Shown piece after piece: positions 35,423 through 44,108 of a stretch of 64,000 nt of DNA. How positions within the stretch are numbered: position 1 is the first letter of the stretch; each line of letters opens with the position of its first letter. The position numbers were made by a program, and so were the translations under genes. The stretch comes from Clostridiaceae bacterium. Its GTDB lineage: Bacteria > Bacillota > Clostridia > Lachnospirales > Lachnospiraceae. The notes under the pieces are model-generated. The model saw nothing but the letters and a program-made list of their open reading frames with translations, had not been told where the DNA came from and did no database searches. The stretch lies in contig CABJBA010000004.1 in NCBI GenBank assembly GCA_902363735.1, positions 420,255 to 484,254 of the forward strand, read 5' to 3'.

Positions 35423-36754
35423 ATGAAATCAGATCATACACCAGCCGGTGATGCGTTCGGGGAAAAGATCAGTCTTGGAAAAAATATAATATTAGGTCTT
35501 CAGCATCTTTTGGTTATGTGCCCGGGAACCATTGCAGTTCCTCTCATTATGGCTTCTGCACTGGAACTGGATGCGGAAACAACTGCATTTTTAATATCCG
35601 CAAATTTCTTAACAAGCGGAATCCTGACACTTATTCACGTTTTGGGAATCGGAAGTCATGTTGGGGCCAAACTGCCTATTATATTAGGTTCATCCTTTGC
35701 GCCTCTGGCTCCCATGATCGTCATTGGACAAAATTACGGTCTGGCTGCATTATTTGGTTCCATTATTGCATCAGCCATTGCTATTTTTATCCTGACCTTT
35801 TTTATGGACAAAGTTCTGGTACTCTTTCCCAGAAATGTAATTGGCTGCTTTGTTGCTTTAATGGGAATCAGCCTTGCTCCCACCGCTATCCGGGACCTTG
35901 CAGGAGGACCTGGATCCTCTGACTTTGGTTCTGTAGCAAATATTATTCTTGGAACGCTGGTCATGGTTTCAATTTTACTGATGCAGCGCTTTGGAAACAG
36001 CTTTATCAGCGCCTTTTCACTGCTTATCGGTATTGTGGCAGGTACTGTCATCGGTTCTTTTTTCGGCATGGTGAACTTTGCCTCCGTAGAGCAGGCAAAA
36101 TGGTTTCAGATGGTGACTCCCTTCCGGTTTGGTGCTCCTGAATTTAAGCTGGTCCCCATTGCCCTTATGACCGTTTTTTGCATCATCAATATCATTCAGT
36201 GCATTGGCGTATATTCTGTACTTGATGAAATTTCAGGAACAGTAACTCCTAATGAACAGCGCATAAAGGGAATCCGGGCTCAGTCCATAGGGCAGATGAT
36301 TTCAGGAGCTTTTAACTCCGTCCCCTCTACCATGTTTAATGAAAACATCAGTCTTCTTGACCTTACAAGGGTAAAAAGCAGATCGGTCATCGTAACATCA
36401 GGAATCATGATGATTGCCCTGGGAATATTCCCCAAGTTTTCGGCCGTTGTTACCATGGTACCAAAAAGCGTATTAGGAGGAGTTACCCTGGTATTATTTG
36501 GAATCATCACAGCTTCCGGAATATCTATGCTGTCTGGGCTGGACTTTTCAAAGGATAATAACTTTACCATTGTAGGCACAAGTCTGGCCATTGGAGTGGG
36601 AGGAAACTTTGCATCAGAAATATTCACCCAGCTCCCTTCCACCTTGAGCATGATACTGAGCAACGGGCTTTTTATGGTCAGCATGTCTGCAATTCTTTTG
36701 AACTTGCTGTTTAACGGAAAAAAAGGTCTTTCCGGGAAAAGCCTTAGCGATTGA
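35423..36754 (+). CDS. NCS2 family nucleobase:cation symporter
   Basis: 443 residues with about 12-14 membrane helices. It has the NCS2 QH motif (LGLQHLLVMCPGTIAVP near residue 30), a Pro-Thr-Ala rich region at ISLAPTAIRDLAGGPGS and the substrate region IGVYSVLDE. The clade covers xanthine, uric acid and uracil carriers. The ATG at 35423 follows GGAGGAGGA. Pairing with a guanine deaminase-like protein suggests purine-base uptake. Its TGA stop lies inside the -35 of the regulator's promoter. Confidence 0.88.
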   Translation: MKSDHTPAGDAFGEKISLGKNIILGLQHLLVMCPGTIAVPLIMASALELDAETTAFLISANFLTSGILTLIHVLGIGSHVGAKLPIILGSSFAPLAPMIVIGQNYGLAALFGSIIASAIAIFILTFFMDKVLVLFPRNVIGCFVALMGISLAPTAIRDLAGGPGSSDFGSVANIILGTLVMVSILLMQRFGNSFISAFSLLIGIVAGTVIGSFFGMVNFASVEQAKWFQMVTPFRFGAPEFKLVPIALMTVFCIINIIQCIGVYSVLDEISGTVTPNEQRIKGIRAQSIGQMISGAFNSVPSTMFNENISLLDLTRVKSRSVIVTSGIMMIALGIFPKFSAVVTMVPKSVLGGVTLVLFGIITASGISMLSGLDFSKDNNFTIVGTSLAIGVGGNFASEIFTQLPSTLSMILSNGLFMVSMSAILLNLLFNGKKGLSGKSLSD

Positions 36755-36779
36755 CATTTATTTTAAAATCACCTATACT
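36751..36779 (+). promoter_or_regulatory. Promoter of gntR-type gene, overlapping the permease stop codon
   Basis: TTGACA (36751-36756), 17-base spacer, TATACT (36774-36779). The TGA at 36752-36754 within the -35 is the permease stop codon. The ACCTAT around the -10 resembles half of the upstream operator, consistent with autoregulation. Confidence 0.7.
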
Positions 36780-36784
36780 AATGT

Positions 36785-36821
36785 CACCAGTCACCCTGTT
36801 ACGGGACTGGTGGCATTTTTT
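36785..36821 (+). terminator. Terminator after NCS2 permease gene
   Basis: CACCAGTC (36785-36792) and GACTGGTG (36805-36812) form the stem, with CCCTGTTACGGG inside, followed by GCATTTTTT. It starts almost at the predicted start site of the regulator transcript, so it can end the permease mRNA while leaving the regulator mRNA with an incomplete stem. Confidence 0.75.
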
Positions 36822-36861
36822 CAGGGCTTTTAAGGCCTGATATTTTAAGGAGGCCAGAACT

Positions 36862-37635
36862 TTGGAAGATCTCCATATTAATGTTACATCACTTTCTGAA
36901 CAGGCAAAAAATAAAATAAGACAGTACATTTCTGCCATGGATCTTGAAAAAAGTAATAAGCTGCCCAGAGAAGAGGTTTTTGCAAGCCTGATCGGGGTCA
37001 GCCGTATTACTCTGCGAAGTGCATTAAATGACCTGGCCTGTGAAGGCATTATTTTCCGGCGTCAGGGAAAGGGCACCTTTGTAAACGTAGATTCCCTGAA
37101 TATCAGTGTGACCTTTAACCCTGTCATGGAATTTACCAATATGATCTCTAACAGCGGATATACTCCTTCCGTACAGCTTTTAGGAATCCAGATTGTACCT
37201 CCTTCCAAGTCTATTGAAAACATATTGCAGCTTTCTGAGAATGATAAGCTGGTCATGTGTGATAAGATTTTTTTTGCCGATGAGCATCTTTGTGCTTACT
37301 GCATTGATTACTTCCCTCTGGCTGCAATTGGCGGGGAAGAGGCTTTTGATGATTTTTCCAATTATCAAAACTCCGTCTTTACCTACATTCACAGCCATTC
37401 CGGGCGCAAAATCATCTGGGATAAGGTGAATATTAAAACAGCCATCGGAAACGAAATTCCAAACCTGTCCAGCCATGTATCAGATAAGAATATAAGAAAT
37501 AAGCCCTTCCTGCTGCTGGAAGGCGTCAATTACGATGGCAATGACAATCCCCTTTTATATGCAAGGGAATATATTGATTCAGAACTGATTCAGTTCAGCA
37601 TGATACGTCAAAGAAACATTAATTATTCTAAATAA
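36862..37635 (+). CDS. GntR family regulator with UTRA effector domain
   Basis: 257 residues from a TTG start at 36862, eight bases after AAGGAGG. The N-terminal winged helix (about 5-75) includes SRITLRSALNDLACEG and RRQGKGTFV. The UTRA domain follows from about residue 95. HutC-subfamily regulators bind short dyads and are released by a small ligand. The adjacent genes make a purine or related nucleobase the likely ligand. Confidence 0.87.
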   Translation: MEDLHINVTSLSEQAKNKIRQYISAMDLEKSNKLPREEVFASLIGVSRITLRSALNDLACEGIIFRRQGKGTFVNVDSLNISVTFNPVMEFTNMISNSGYTPSVQLLGIQIVPPSKSIENILQLSENDKLVMCDKIFFADEHLCAYCIDYFPLAAIGGEEAFDDFSNYQNSVFTYIHSHSGRKIIWDKVNIKTAIGNEIPNLSSHVSDKNIRNKPFLLLEGVNYDGNDNPLLYAREYIDSELIQFSMIRQRNINYSK

Positions 37636-37640
37636 AAAAC

Positions 37641-37678
37641 GTGCTTTGATCAGGTTACTTAAAACCCTTTCAAAGCAC
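37641..37678. terminator. Bidirectional terminator between gntR-type gene and cbiN
   Basis: GTGCTTTGA (37641-37649) and TCAAAGCAC (37670-37678) pair perfectly. On the minus strand GTTTTTTATTT follows; on the plus strand ATTTTAATTT follows. It separates two converging genes. Confidence 0.75.
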
Positions 37679-37697
37679 ATTTTAATTTAAAGTTCTT

Positions 37698-38009
37698 TTA
37701 TTTTTCCTGCCACTTTTTTCGTTCCACAAACCTTCCCATAAAAAATGCCAGAATACCTGTTCCGATTCCAGTCTGGATACAGAAGATCAGACTTTCCACC
37801 TCTCCAGGAATCTCCCCGCCAATCCAGGTTTCCATAACAGGAGTAAACCAGGGCTCATGCTCTTCTCCCTTGATTTCTGATATCATCTGGCTTCCCGCAT
37901 CGTCGGAGCCGCCAAATTCAGCCCCTTTCAAGACAAAAACAGGAATTACTGCAATTAAACATACTAAAATCAACAGCATGGCTGCAATCTGTTTATTTTT
38001 TTTACTCAT
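37698..38009 (-). CDS. cbiN: Cobalt ECF transporter component CbiN
   Basis: 103 residues with two membrane helices (about 8-28 and 75-95) separated by an extracytoplasmic loop containing FGGSDDAG, the CbiN signature. CbiN loads Co2+ into CbiM. The start is 3 bases after the cbiM stop, so translation is coupled. Last gene of the riboswitch-controlled unit. Confidence 0.9.
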   Translation of the reverse strand: MSKKNKQIAAMLLILVCLIAVIPVFVLKGAEFGGSDDAGSQMISEIKGEEHEPWFTPVMETWIGGEIPGEVESLIFCIQTGIGTGILAFFMGRFVERKKWQEK

Positions 38010-38012
38010 TTT

Positions 38013-38759
38013 TTAAACCTCCTTTGAAAATCCAATGGCCTTAAGCTCTGGAAGAGCGTAGGTCTCAAGGGTCATAATAATTACGACAGTTAAGATTCCC
38101 TCGATGACCGCAAGAGGAAGCTGCGTAGGAGCAAAAACCCCTAAAAATTTAACCACCGAAGCCCCGATACCTCCGACCTCGGACGGATAAGCCAGGGCTA
38201 GCTGAAGACTGGTCACGCAGTATGTAAGCAAGTCTCCCAGCATGGCTGCCAGGAAAACACTGACCATTTTATTCACATTCAGCTTTCTGCATAATTTATA
38301 GATACCAAATGACAGAAAAGGGCCTGCAATCGCCATGGAAAACGTATTGGCTCCCAAAGTCGTAAGACCTCCGTGTGCCAGCAGAATAGCCTGGAAAATC
38401 AGCACAATCAGCCCCAGAATGCTGACCGCAGACGGCCCGAACAAAATCGCCCCCAGCCCGGTTCCCGTCATATGGGAACAGCTTCCTGTAACAGACGGAA
38501 TCTTTAAGGACGAGATGACAAAGATAAACGCCCCGGACATAGCCAGTATGGTAATAGCCCGGCCGTCCTTTTGAAGAGATTTCCTTATGGAGAAAAATCC
38601 TGCTGTCAAAAACGGAATACAGACAGCCCCCCATGCAATGCAGTATGCCGCCGGGAGATACCCCTCCATAATGTGCATTCCATAGGCGCTGGGCACAATA
38701 GCGAAGGCCATGGCAAATGCAACTGCCAGTTTCATGATACTTGTTTCTTTCTTACTCAT
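38013..38759 (-). CDS. cbiM: Cobalt ECF transporter substrate-binding component CbiM
   Basis: 248 residues from the ATG at 38759, which has AAAGGAG seven bases upstream. After a signal-like N-terminal helix comes MHIMEGYLP, the metal-binding N-terminal loop of CbiM, whose His/Met ligands hold Co2+. Six further hydrophobic segments follow, with [20 protein letters not shown] conserved. It imports cobalt for corrin synthesis and lies directly under the B12 riboswitch. Confidence 0.93.
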   Translation of the reverse strand: MSKKETSIMKLAVAFAMAFAIVPSAYGMHIMEGYLPAAYCIAWGAVCIPFLTAGFFSIRKSLQKDGRAITILAMSGAFIFVISSLKIPSVTGSCSHMTGTGLGAILFGPSAVSILGLIVLIFQAILLAHGGLTTLGANTFSMAIAGPFLSFGIYKLCRKLNVNKMVSVFLAAMLGDLLTYCVTSLQLALAYPSEVGGIGASVVKFLGVFAPTQLPLAVIEGILTVVIIMTLETYALPELKAIGFSKEV

Positions 38760-38825
38760 GTTCATTCTCCTTTCATTTTTTCCCACCCGGCTTTTAGGTA
38801 TAAAGGTATACCCCAAGGGTGTTTC

Positions 38826-38875
38826 AAAAAAATAAGCACCTATAATCCGATGATTCCCACTCATCAGACAGGCGC
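38826..38875 (-). terminator. Expression-platform terminator of the cobalamin riboswitch
   Basis: GCGCCT (38875-38870) and AGGTGC (38841-38836) enclose an inner TGATGA/TCATC stem, followed by TTATTTTTTT. It lies between the B12 aptamer and cbiM. Cobalamin binding would favour this terminator. An upstream ATTCGGT/ACCGAAT hairpin may be the alternative fold. Confidence 0.75.
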
Positions 38876-38954
38876 TCTCTGGGTAAATCTTTGCACAGCA
38901 AAAAGACTTCCCGGCATTCGGTCATCGCTCGTAACCGAATACATCGCAACATGA

Positions 38955-39110
38955 AAGGCAGGTCTTCTGACTTTGGCTTCCTCACAGCAGTTCCTCTTCC
39001 CGGTTTCCCAGTGATCTATAGAACCCTGCTCCACACTTACAGCGGCGGGACCGTAAGGGATTTTCACCCTTTTCCCTATTATCCTGCGGAGAATTTTCAC
39101 AGGCACCTTC
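38955..39110 (-). promoter_or_regulatory. Cobalamin riboswitch (AdoCbl aptamer)
   Basis: On the minus strand the order of conserved blocks is GGTGCCTGTGAAAA at the 5' side, AGGGAAAAGGGTGAAAATCC, GCCGCTGTAAG, then CTGGGAA, ending in the B12 box AGTCAGAAGACCTGCC (38973-38958). These are the standard cobalamin riboswitch elements. It controls cbiMN only, because cbiQO lies upstream of it. Confidence 0.95.
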
Positions 39111-39126
39111 CAAATAATACCATTGT

Positions 39127-39155
39127 ATTGTAACTTTTCAGAACTTTTCTGTCAA
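39127..39155 (-). promoter_or_regulatory. Promoter of riboswitch-cbiMN unit
   Basis: TTGACA (39155-39150), 17-base spacer, TACAAT (39132-39127). The TGA stop of cbiO (39154-39152) is inside the -35. So cbiMN starts its own transcript from within the end of cbiO. Confidence 0.8.
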
Positions 39156-40000
39156 CTTTTTTCCCCTGACCTTGCTCTCTCCAGAAGATTATCCAATTCT
39201 CTGGCACTTTTGGGACAATTTTCTCTTTCATCTAAAATATTATGCTTTACCAGACTGCTCCATACCTCCAAAAGTACGGGCTCTCTCAAATTAGCTTCCT
39301 TCAGCACTTCTTCTCTTCTGAAAATCTCTGAAATGGGGCCATCTGCAATAATCCTTCCGTGGGCAAAAACGATTGCCCTGTCCGCCCACTCATAGGCAAA
39401 ATCCACATCATGGGTAGAAATCAAAAGGGTTTTCCCCATAACAGCCATTTTATCCAGAATTGCTTTCAGTATTTCCACATTAACCGGGTCTAAGGACGCA
39501 GTCGGCTCGTCAAATATTACTACCTCTGATTCCATCGCCAGAATATCAGCAATGCTGACCCGCTTTTTCTCTCCTCCACTTAAATAGTGGGGCGGACGGT
39601 CCTTCATGCCTGTTAAATTCATTTCAAATAATGCCTGTTCCACGCGCCTTGCTACCTCTTCCTTTGGAAGCCTTAAATTCATTGGGCCAAAGGATACCTC
39701 AGCAAAAACCGTGGATGCAATGATCTGATGATCCGCATCCTGAAATACGATCCCCACCCGCTTTCTCAATTCATTGAAATCCTTTTTCTTCATTTCCTTC
39801 CCGTTATAGAAAATCCGCCCTGAATCCGGCTCCAGGACTCCATTTAAATTAAGAAAACAAGTGGATTTTCCTGCTCCGTTGGAACCCAGGAATGCAATCT
39901 TCTCCCCTTTTCTCACAGTTAAATCAATTCCTTTTAATACCTGAACTCCTTCTTCATAGGAATAGCTCAGATTTTCTGCCTGTAAAAGAATATTTTCCAT
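39152..40000 (-). CDS. cbiO: ECF transporter ATP-binding protein CbiO
   Basis: 282 residues. Walker A GSNGAGKST (38-46), Q-loop VFQDADHQI, signature YLSGGEKKRVSIADILAM, Walker B VVIFDEPT. The cobalt/nickel ECF ATPase that drives CbiMNQ. It follows cbiQ by 32 bases. The tail (WSSLVKHNILDERENCP) is somewhat longer than minimal ECF ATPases. Confidence 0.9.
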   Translation of the reverse strand: MENILLQAENLSYSYEEGVQVLKGIDLTVRKGEKIAFLGSNGAGKSTCFLNLNGVLEPDSGRIFYNGKEMKKKDFNELRKRVGIVFQDADHQIIASTVFAEVSFGPMNLRLPKEEVARRVEQALFEMNLTGMKDRPPHYLSGGEKKRVSIADILAMESEVVIFDEPTASLDPVNVEILKAILDKMAVMGKTLLISTHDVDFAYEWADRAIVFAHGRIIADGPISEIFRREEVLKEANLREPVLLEVWSSLVKHNILDERENCPKSARELDNLLERARSGEKS

Positions 40001-40032
40001 TTTTTCACCTTATCCAGTCTTTATTCCAGCTA

Positions 40033-40809
40033 TCATTTTACCCGCCAGATCAACAGCCACACCAGAACCAAAGTCCCCACATAACCCGCCGCCGCTCCTA
40101 GCTGCCACCCTTTGACCGGCCTTTCTTCTTCCAGAAACATAAGTTCTCCATCATAACACCTGGCAGTCATTGCATTGTAATAAATTCCGGCTTTTTTCAG
40201 GGACACTACAAACAAATTCCCCCCTATGCGTCCAAAGGTGCGGCAGGATGTCTGAAAATCCATATATCCAAGACGTGACTCAGCTGCCTGTTTCATCTGA
40301 CGCTGGGAATCTGTCATTACAAAAATAAAACGGTAGATCAGGTTCATCAATTCCACAATCAGTTTAGGGGTCCGGATGCTTTTTAAAACACCGATTACCT
40401 CACTGGCAGTGGTGGAAAGCACCAACATATACATAGCGCTCAAAGAAGCGGAAGCCTTTAAGACAAGTCCGGCAGCCAGCCTTACCCCCGCTTCCGTCAC
40501 ATAAAGGTAAAACCCTGCTCCCGAAATAAGTACCTGTCCATAGGGCTCTCTGGATATACCTATGGCAATAGCCGCAGTACCTAAAACCATGAATCCAAAT
40601 GGAATTCTAAAAAGAGCCAGATATTTTCTCCTGGAAAGCCCTCCAGCTAAAACAGTAATGGCTGACATGGATAAAAGCACCAGGCAGGATACCCTCTCAT
40701 CATTTGCTGCAATACAGATTAAAAGTCCGCAGACAGCTACTGCAGCTTTCAGCCGGGGATTCCAGCTTCTCAGCCGGGAGACACAGGCATAATAATCAAT
40801 GGTATTCAA
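40033..40809 (-). CDS. cbiQ: ECF transporter transmembrane component CbiQ
   Basis: 258 residues, taking the TTG at 40809 because GGGGGTGAG lies just before it and NTIDYYACVSRLRSWNP then matches the usual CbiQ start. The ATG at 40824 lacks a ribosome site. About five membrane helices, and coupling-helix Ala-Arg-Gly type regions at QAAESRLGYM and TARCYDGEL. Upstream of cbiO in the same unit. No riboswitch precedes it. Confidence 0.85.
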   Translation of the reverse strand: MNTIDYYACVSRLRSWNPRLKAAVAVCGLLICIAANDERVSCLVLLSMSAITVLAGGLSRRKYLALFRIPFGFMVLGTAAIAIGISREPYGQVLISGAGFYLYVTEAGVRLAAGLVLKASASLSAMYMLVLSTTASEVIGVLKSIRTPKLIVELMNLIYRFIFVMTDSQRQMKQAAESRLGYMDFQTSCRTFGRIGGNLFVVSLKKAGIYYNAMTARCYDGELMFLEEERPVKGWQLGAAAGYVGTLVLVWLLIWRVK

Positions 40810-40865
40810 TATTCTCACCCCCATTCATACCACTTAAGGCTGATATTTGTTACAGCAATTAAAAA

Positions 40866-40902
40866 AACGGGCAAGCAGGCGTTTTAGCGGCTGACTTTCC
40901 CG
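40866..40902 (-). terminator. Terminator after the YkpA-like ABC-F gene
   Basis: ACGGG (40902-40898) and CCCGT (40870-40866) with further pairing of GTCAGC against GCTTGC-side bases, followed on the minus strand by TTTTTTT. It ends the ABC-F transcript before cbiQ. Confidence 0.6.
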
Positions 40903-40917
40903 TCGTTTTTATTTTAT

Positions 40918-42564
40918 TTAACCCTCGCCGTTCTCGGCAGCCTGTTCTTCAGTCAGAGTAAACACCTGTCTCTTACGGGCCATATCATCGCTTGCCAGGT
41001 ACTCATCGTAGGTAGTGATCTTATCAATCAACTGACCATTTACGATTTCCATAATCCGGTTTGACGTAGTCTCTACAATCTGATGGTCACGGGAAGAGAA
41101 AAGCAGAACTCCCTGAAATTTTACAAGGCCGTTATTTAAAGCAGTGATAGACTCCATATCCAGGTGATCCGTAGGCTCGTCAAGCATCAGCACATTGGAG
41201 CCGGAAATCATCATCTTGGAAAGCATACAGCGTACCTTTTCACCACCGGAAAGCACACGAACCTTCTTCACGCCGTCTTCTCCTGCAAAAAGCATACGTC
41301 CCAGGAAGCCGCGTACATAAGTAACATCCTTTTCCGGGGAATACTGAGTCAGCCAGTCTACAATGATATCATCATTGTTAAATTCCACAGAGTTATCCTT
41401 AGGAAAATAACTATGGCTTGTGGTGATTCCCCATTTGTAATCACCTTCATCCGGCTCCATTTCTCCTGAAAGAATCTTAAACAGAACCGTCTTGGCAAGC
41501 TCATTTGGTCCCACTAAAGCCACCTTATCCTCACGGTTTAAGGTGAAGGAGATGTTATCCAGAATCTTTACGCCGTCAATGGTTTTAGACAAATTGGTAA
41601 CGGTCAGCACTTCATTGCCAATCTCACGTGCAGGACGGAAATCAATATAGGGATATTTCCGGCTGGAAGGCTTAATGTCATCCAGTTCGATTTTCTCCAA
41701 AGCTTTCTTTCTGGAGGTTGCCTGTTTGGATTTGGAAGCATTGGCAGAGAAGCGCTGGATAAACTCCTGCAATTCCTTGATCTTTTCTTCCTTCTTCCTG
41801 TTGGCTTCCTTCATCTGCTTTACGATTAACTGGCTGGACTCATACCAGAAATCATAGTTTCCTGCATAAAGCTGGATCTTGCTGTAATCAATATCTGCGA
41901 TCTGTGTGCAGACTTTATTTAAGAAATAACGGTCATGAGATACCACGATTACTGTATTTTCAAAATTAATAAGGAATTCCTCAAGCCATGCTATAGCATC
42001 CAAATCTAAATGGTTGGTAGGCTCGTCAAGAAGCAGTATGTCCGGATTTCCGAACAACGCCTGGGCAAGAAGCACCTTAACCTTTGATCCGCCGGTTAAA
42101 TCCTTCACCAGTTTATAGTGAAGATCTGTCTCAACTCCCAGTCCGTTTAATAAGTTGGCTGCATCAGATTCAGCCTCCCATCCGTTCATAGAAGCAAACT
42201 CACCTTCTAAATCAGCTGCTTTGATGCCGTCTGCTTCAGTGAAGTCCTCCTTCATGTAGATGGCATCTTTTTCTTTCATGATCTCATAAAGCCTGGTGTT
42301 TCCCATAATAACTGTATCCAGTACCTGAAACTCGTCATATCTAAAGTGGTCCTGCTTTAAGAAGGAAAGTCTTTGTCCAGGAGTTATAACGATATCGCCG
42401 CTTGTAGGCTCCAGTTCGCCGGAAAGAATCTTTAGAAATGTTGACTTTCCCGCACCATTGGCGCCAATCATGCCGTAACAGTTACCCTCTGTAAATTTGA
42501 TATTTACATCTTCAAACAATGCTTTTTTTCCAATTCTTAATGTTACATTACTTGCACTGATCAT
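40918..42564 (-). CDS. ABC-F family ATPase, YkpA/YbiT-like, with degenerate second nucleotide site
   Basis: 548 residues from the ATG at 42564 (AAAGGGA upstream). Domain 1 is intact: Walker A GANGAGKST (33-41), signature LTGGSKVK, Walker B LLLLDEPTNHLD, switch SHDRYF. Domain 2 is altered: Walker A reads GPNELAKT (352-359) and the switch His region reads SRDHQ (491-495), while the signature LSGGEKVR and LDEPTDHLD remain. A Lys-rich linker joins them. The group is YkpA/YbiT, ribosome-associated; I am not sure how common the second-site change is in it. Confidence 0.88.
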   Translation of the reverse strand: MISASNVTLRIGKKALFEDVNIKFTEGNCYGMIGANGAGKSTFLKILSGELEPTSGDIVITPGQRLSFLKQDHFRYDEFQVLDTVIMGNTRLYEIMKEKDAIYMKEDFTEADGIKAADLEGEFASMNGWEAESDAANLLNGLGVETDLHYKLVKDLTGGSKVKVLLAQALFGNPDILLLDEPTNHLDLDAIAWLEEFLINFENTVIVVSHDRYFLNKVCTQIADIDYSKIQLYAGNYDFWYESSQLIVKQMKEANRKKEEKIKELQEFIQRFSANASKSKQATSRKKALEKIELDDIKPSSRKYPYIDFRPAREIGNEVLTVTNLSKTIDGVKILDNISFTLNREDKVALVGPNELAKTVLFKILSGEMEPDEGDYKWGITTSHSYFPKDNSVEFNNDDIIVDWLTQYSPEKDVTYVRGFLGRMLFAGEDGVKKVRVLSGGEKVRCMLSKMMISGSNVLMLDEPTDHLDMESITALNNGLVKFQGVLLFSSRDHQIVETTSNRIMEIVNGQLIDKITTYDEYLASDDMARKRQVFTLTEEQAAENGEG

Positions 42565-42712
42565 CTTAACTTTAATTCCCTTTCTGTAATCTGCTTTTAT
42601 CCGCCTTCTCTGTCCATGACTCTTCGGCAGAGCCTGCGTCTTTTCATTGTCTCTACTCAACAAAACAGGGGTCAATTGGCCCCCTTTCTTGTCATCTCTT
42701 TTATTGTACCTG

Positions 42713-42778
42713 AAAATCCCGAATTTGCAAGCCTTTTATATAGAAAAAGGAAGTTCTGCCTGCATGATCCGGGATTTT
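42713..42778 (-). terminator. Possible terminator after the lipoprotein gene
   Basis: AAAATCCCG and CGGGATTTT (outer arms at 42778 and 42713) with an inner CCTTTTTCTATATAAAAGG hairpin. The T run is short. It starts 8 bases after the lipoprotein stop. Confidence 0.45.
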
Positions 42779-42786
42779 AAGCGTCT

Positions 42787-43434
42787 TTACTTTGCTGCTT
42801 CTACCTTTAATGGAAAATTCGTCTTACTTCCTGCATCGTAATTGACAGTCACATATGTTACCTTTACCATGGCACCGCTTCCATTTCCTCCATCTGCTGC
42901 TGTCCCCAGCACACCGCTGTCCAGGCCTTCGCCGCTTCCCTTGATAAAGCTAAGTTCTTCTCCTGAATCCGTCTTAATGGTAAAGGTGCTCATAGCCTGA
43001 TCGACCACACTGCCAGTTACAGTCTGAACCTTCATATCCTTCTGTCCGTCCAGTACAAGAATAAGTTTTGCGTTGGAAGTATCGGAACCGGATATCTCCC
43101 CCTTATAAACAATGGAAACCTCTACTTCAGGCCCAAGTGCATAGGAAGTCTCCACTGCCACATCCTTTAAGTCAAAATCAGTCTCCGCCTCACCATTTAA
43201 CACAGTCATGTGTTCCAGGTTGTCGTCCACCTTTGTGACTTTAGCGGTCAGTATCTTAAATCCTACTCCATTGCCGGGGGCCTCCTGGCTTGCGCCGTCA
43301 GCGCTTTCTGTTAAAGCTTCGGAAGAAACAACTGTCGACTCTGTGCTGCTTTCCGTATTGCCGGCCGGTTTTCCACAAGCAGTAAATAAAACAGCACCGC
43401 AGACGGCTAATGCTAAAATCCATATTCTTTTCAT
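42787..43434 (-). CDS. Lipoprotein of unknown function
   Basis: 215 residues from the ATG at 43434 (AAGGGG six bases upstream). The signal peptide ends in the lipobox LFTAC, followed by a Ser/Thr/Glu-rich linker to about residue 58. The rest is predicted beta-rich, with two similar halves: TAKVTKVDDNLEHMTVLNGE and TVTGSVVDQAMSTFTIKTD both resemble small OB-type strands. No family recognised. It is probably surface-anchored; no operon partner is seen. Confidence 0.75.
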   Translation of the reverse strand: MKRIWILALAVCGAVLFTACGKPAGNTESSTESTVVSSEALTESADGASQEAPGNGVGFKILTAKVTKVDDNLEHMTVLNGEAETDFDLKDVAVETSYALGPEVEVSIVYKGEISGSDTSNAKLILVLDGQKDMKVQTVTGSVVDQAMSTFTIKTDSGEELSFIKGSGEGLDSGVLGTAADGGNGSGAMVKVTYVTVNYDAGSKTNFPLKVEAAK

Positions 43435-43711
43435 GAGCATCCCCTTCTTTCTTTTCTGCTTTATTTGTTATCTCAAATTCAGTATATCATCCGATTGTGA
43501 AAAATCTTTTTCTTTTTTCTTAAGTAATTTTAAGAATTAGCTAAAATTGGTATTTTTTCGCTTAGAATCGTGGTTTTATCCATTTCTGGTTTACCATTTG
43601 TTTCCATGTGCCATCGTTCCTTCAATTAATTTGACATATATTTTTACATTTCTCATATAATTAATTTACAGGCTCTCTCCAGAACTGAGTATAGATGAAA
43701 GGAGACGTTTC

Positions 43712-44002
43712 ATGAAAAAAGCTAATCATTTTTCTGACTTATCTCTTTCTGATCAGGATACTCTGATCGATCACATTTTTTTTAACTATAAGATGATTCC
43801 AAGTATTAACTATCAGCAGACTGCTTATGGTCTGAAAATGCGGTTTAACCGCTTAACGGGGGCTGATATGGGGCACCAAATCACTTCCCAATGTTTCATG
43901 GAAGCCATGGTCAAAGCCGGTTATAAAGCATTTCCAGCTCAAAAAGACGTTATGCCTAATTGGTATTTTAATGTTGGTAAAGTTCAAATTATAACCCTTT
44001 AG
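43712..44002 (+). CDS. Small protein of unknown function
   Basis: 96 residues with a good GGAGA site upstream, a plausible promoter (TTGACA 43631, TATAAT 43656, 19-base spacer) and a terminator 10 bases downstream, so likely a real gene. The composition is ordinary, with no membrane segment. The middle (GLKMRFNRLTGADMGHQITSQ) could be a helical DNA-binding-like unit, but I recognise no domain. Stands alone between a lipoprotein gene and the decayed region. Confidence 0.62.
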   Translation: MKKANHFSDLSLSDQDTLIDHIFFNYKMIPSINYQQTAYGLKMRFNRLTGADMGHQITSQCFMEAMVKAGYKAFPAQKDVMPNWYFNVGKVQIITL

Positions 44003-44011
44003 CTATTTTTT

Positions 44012-44040
44012 GCACTCCATAACTCTTGGAGTGCCTTTTA
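44012..44040 (+). terminator. Terminator of the 96-residue protein gene
   Basis: GCACTCC (44012-44018) and GGAGTGC (44028-44034) with a 9-base loop, followed by CTTTTA. Confidence 0.7.
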
Positions 44041-44108
44041 CGTAAAAGCAATGATATCGTTCAATCTGCTGTGTTTCCGGCAAATCTCAGTTTTACAGAG
44101 CAACGATT

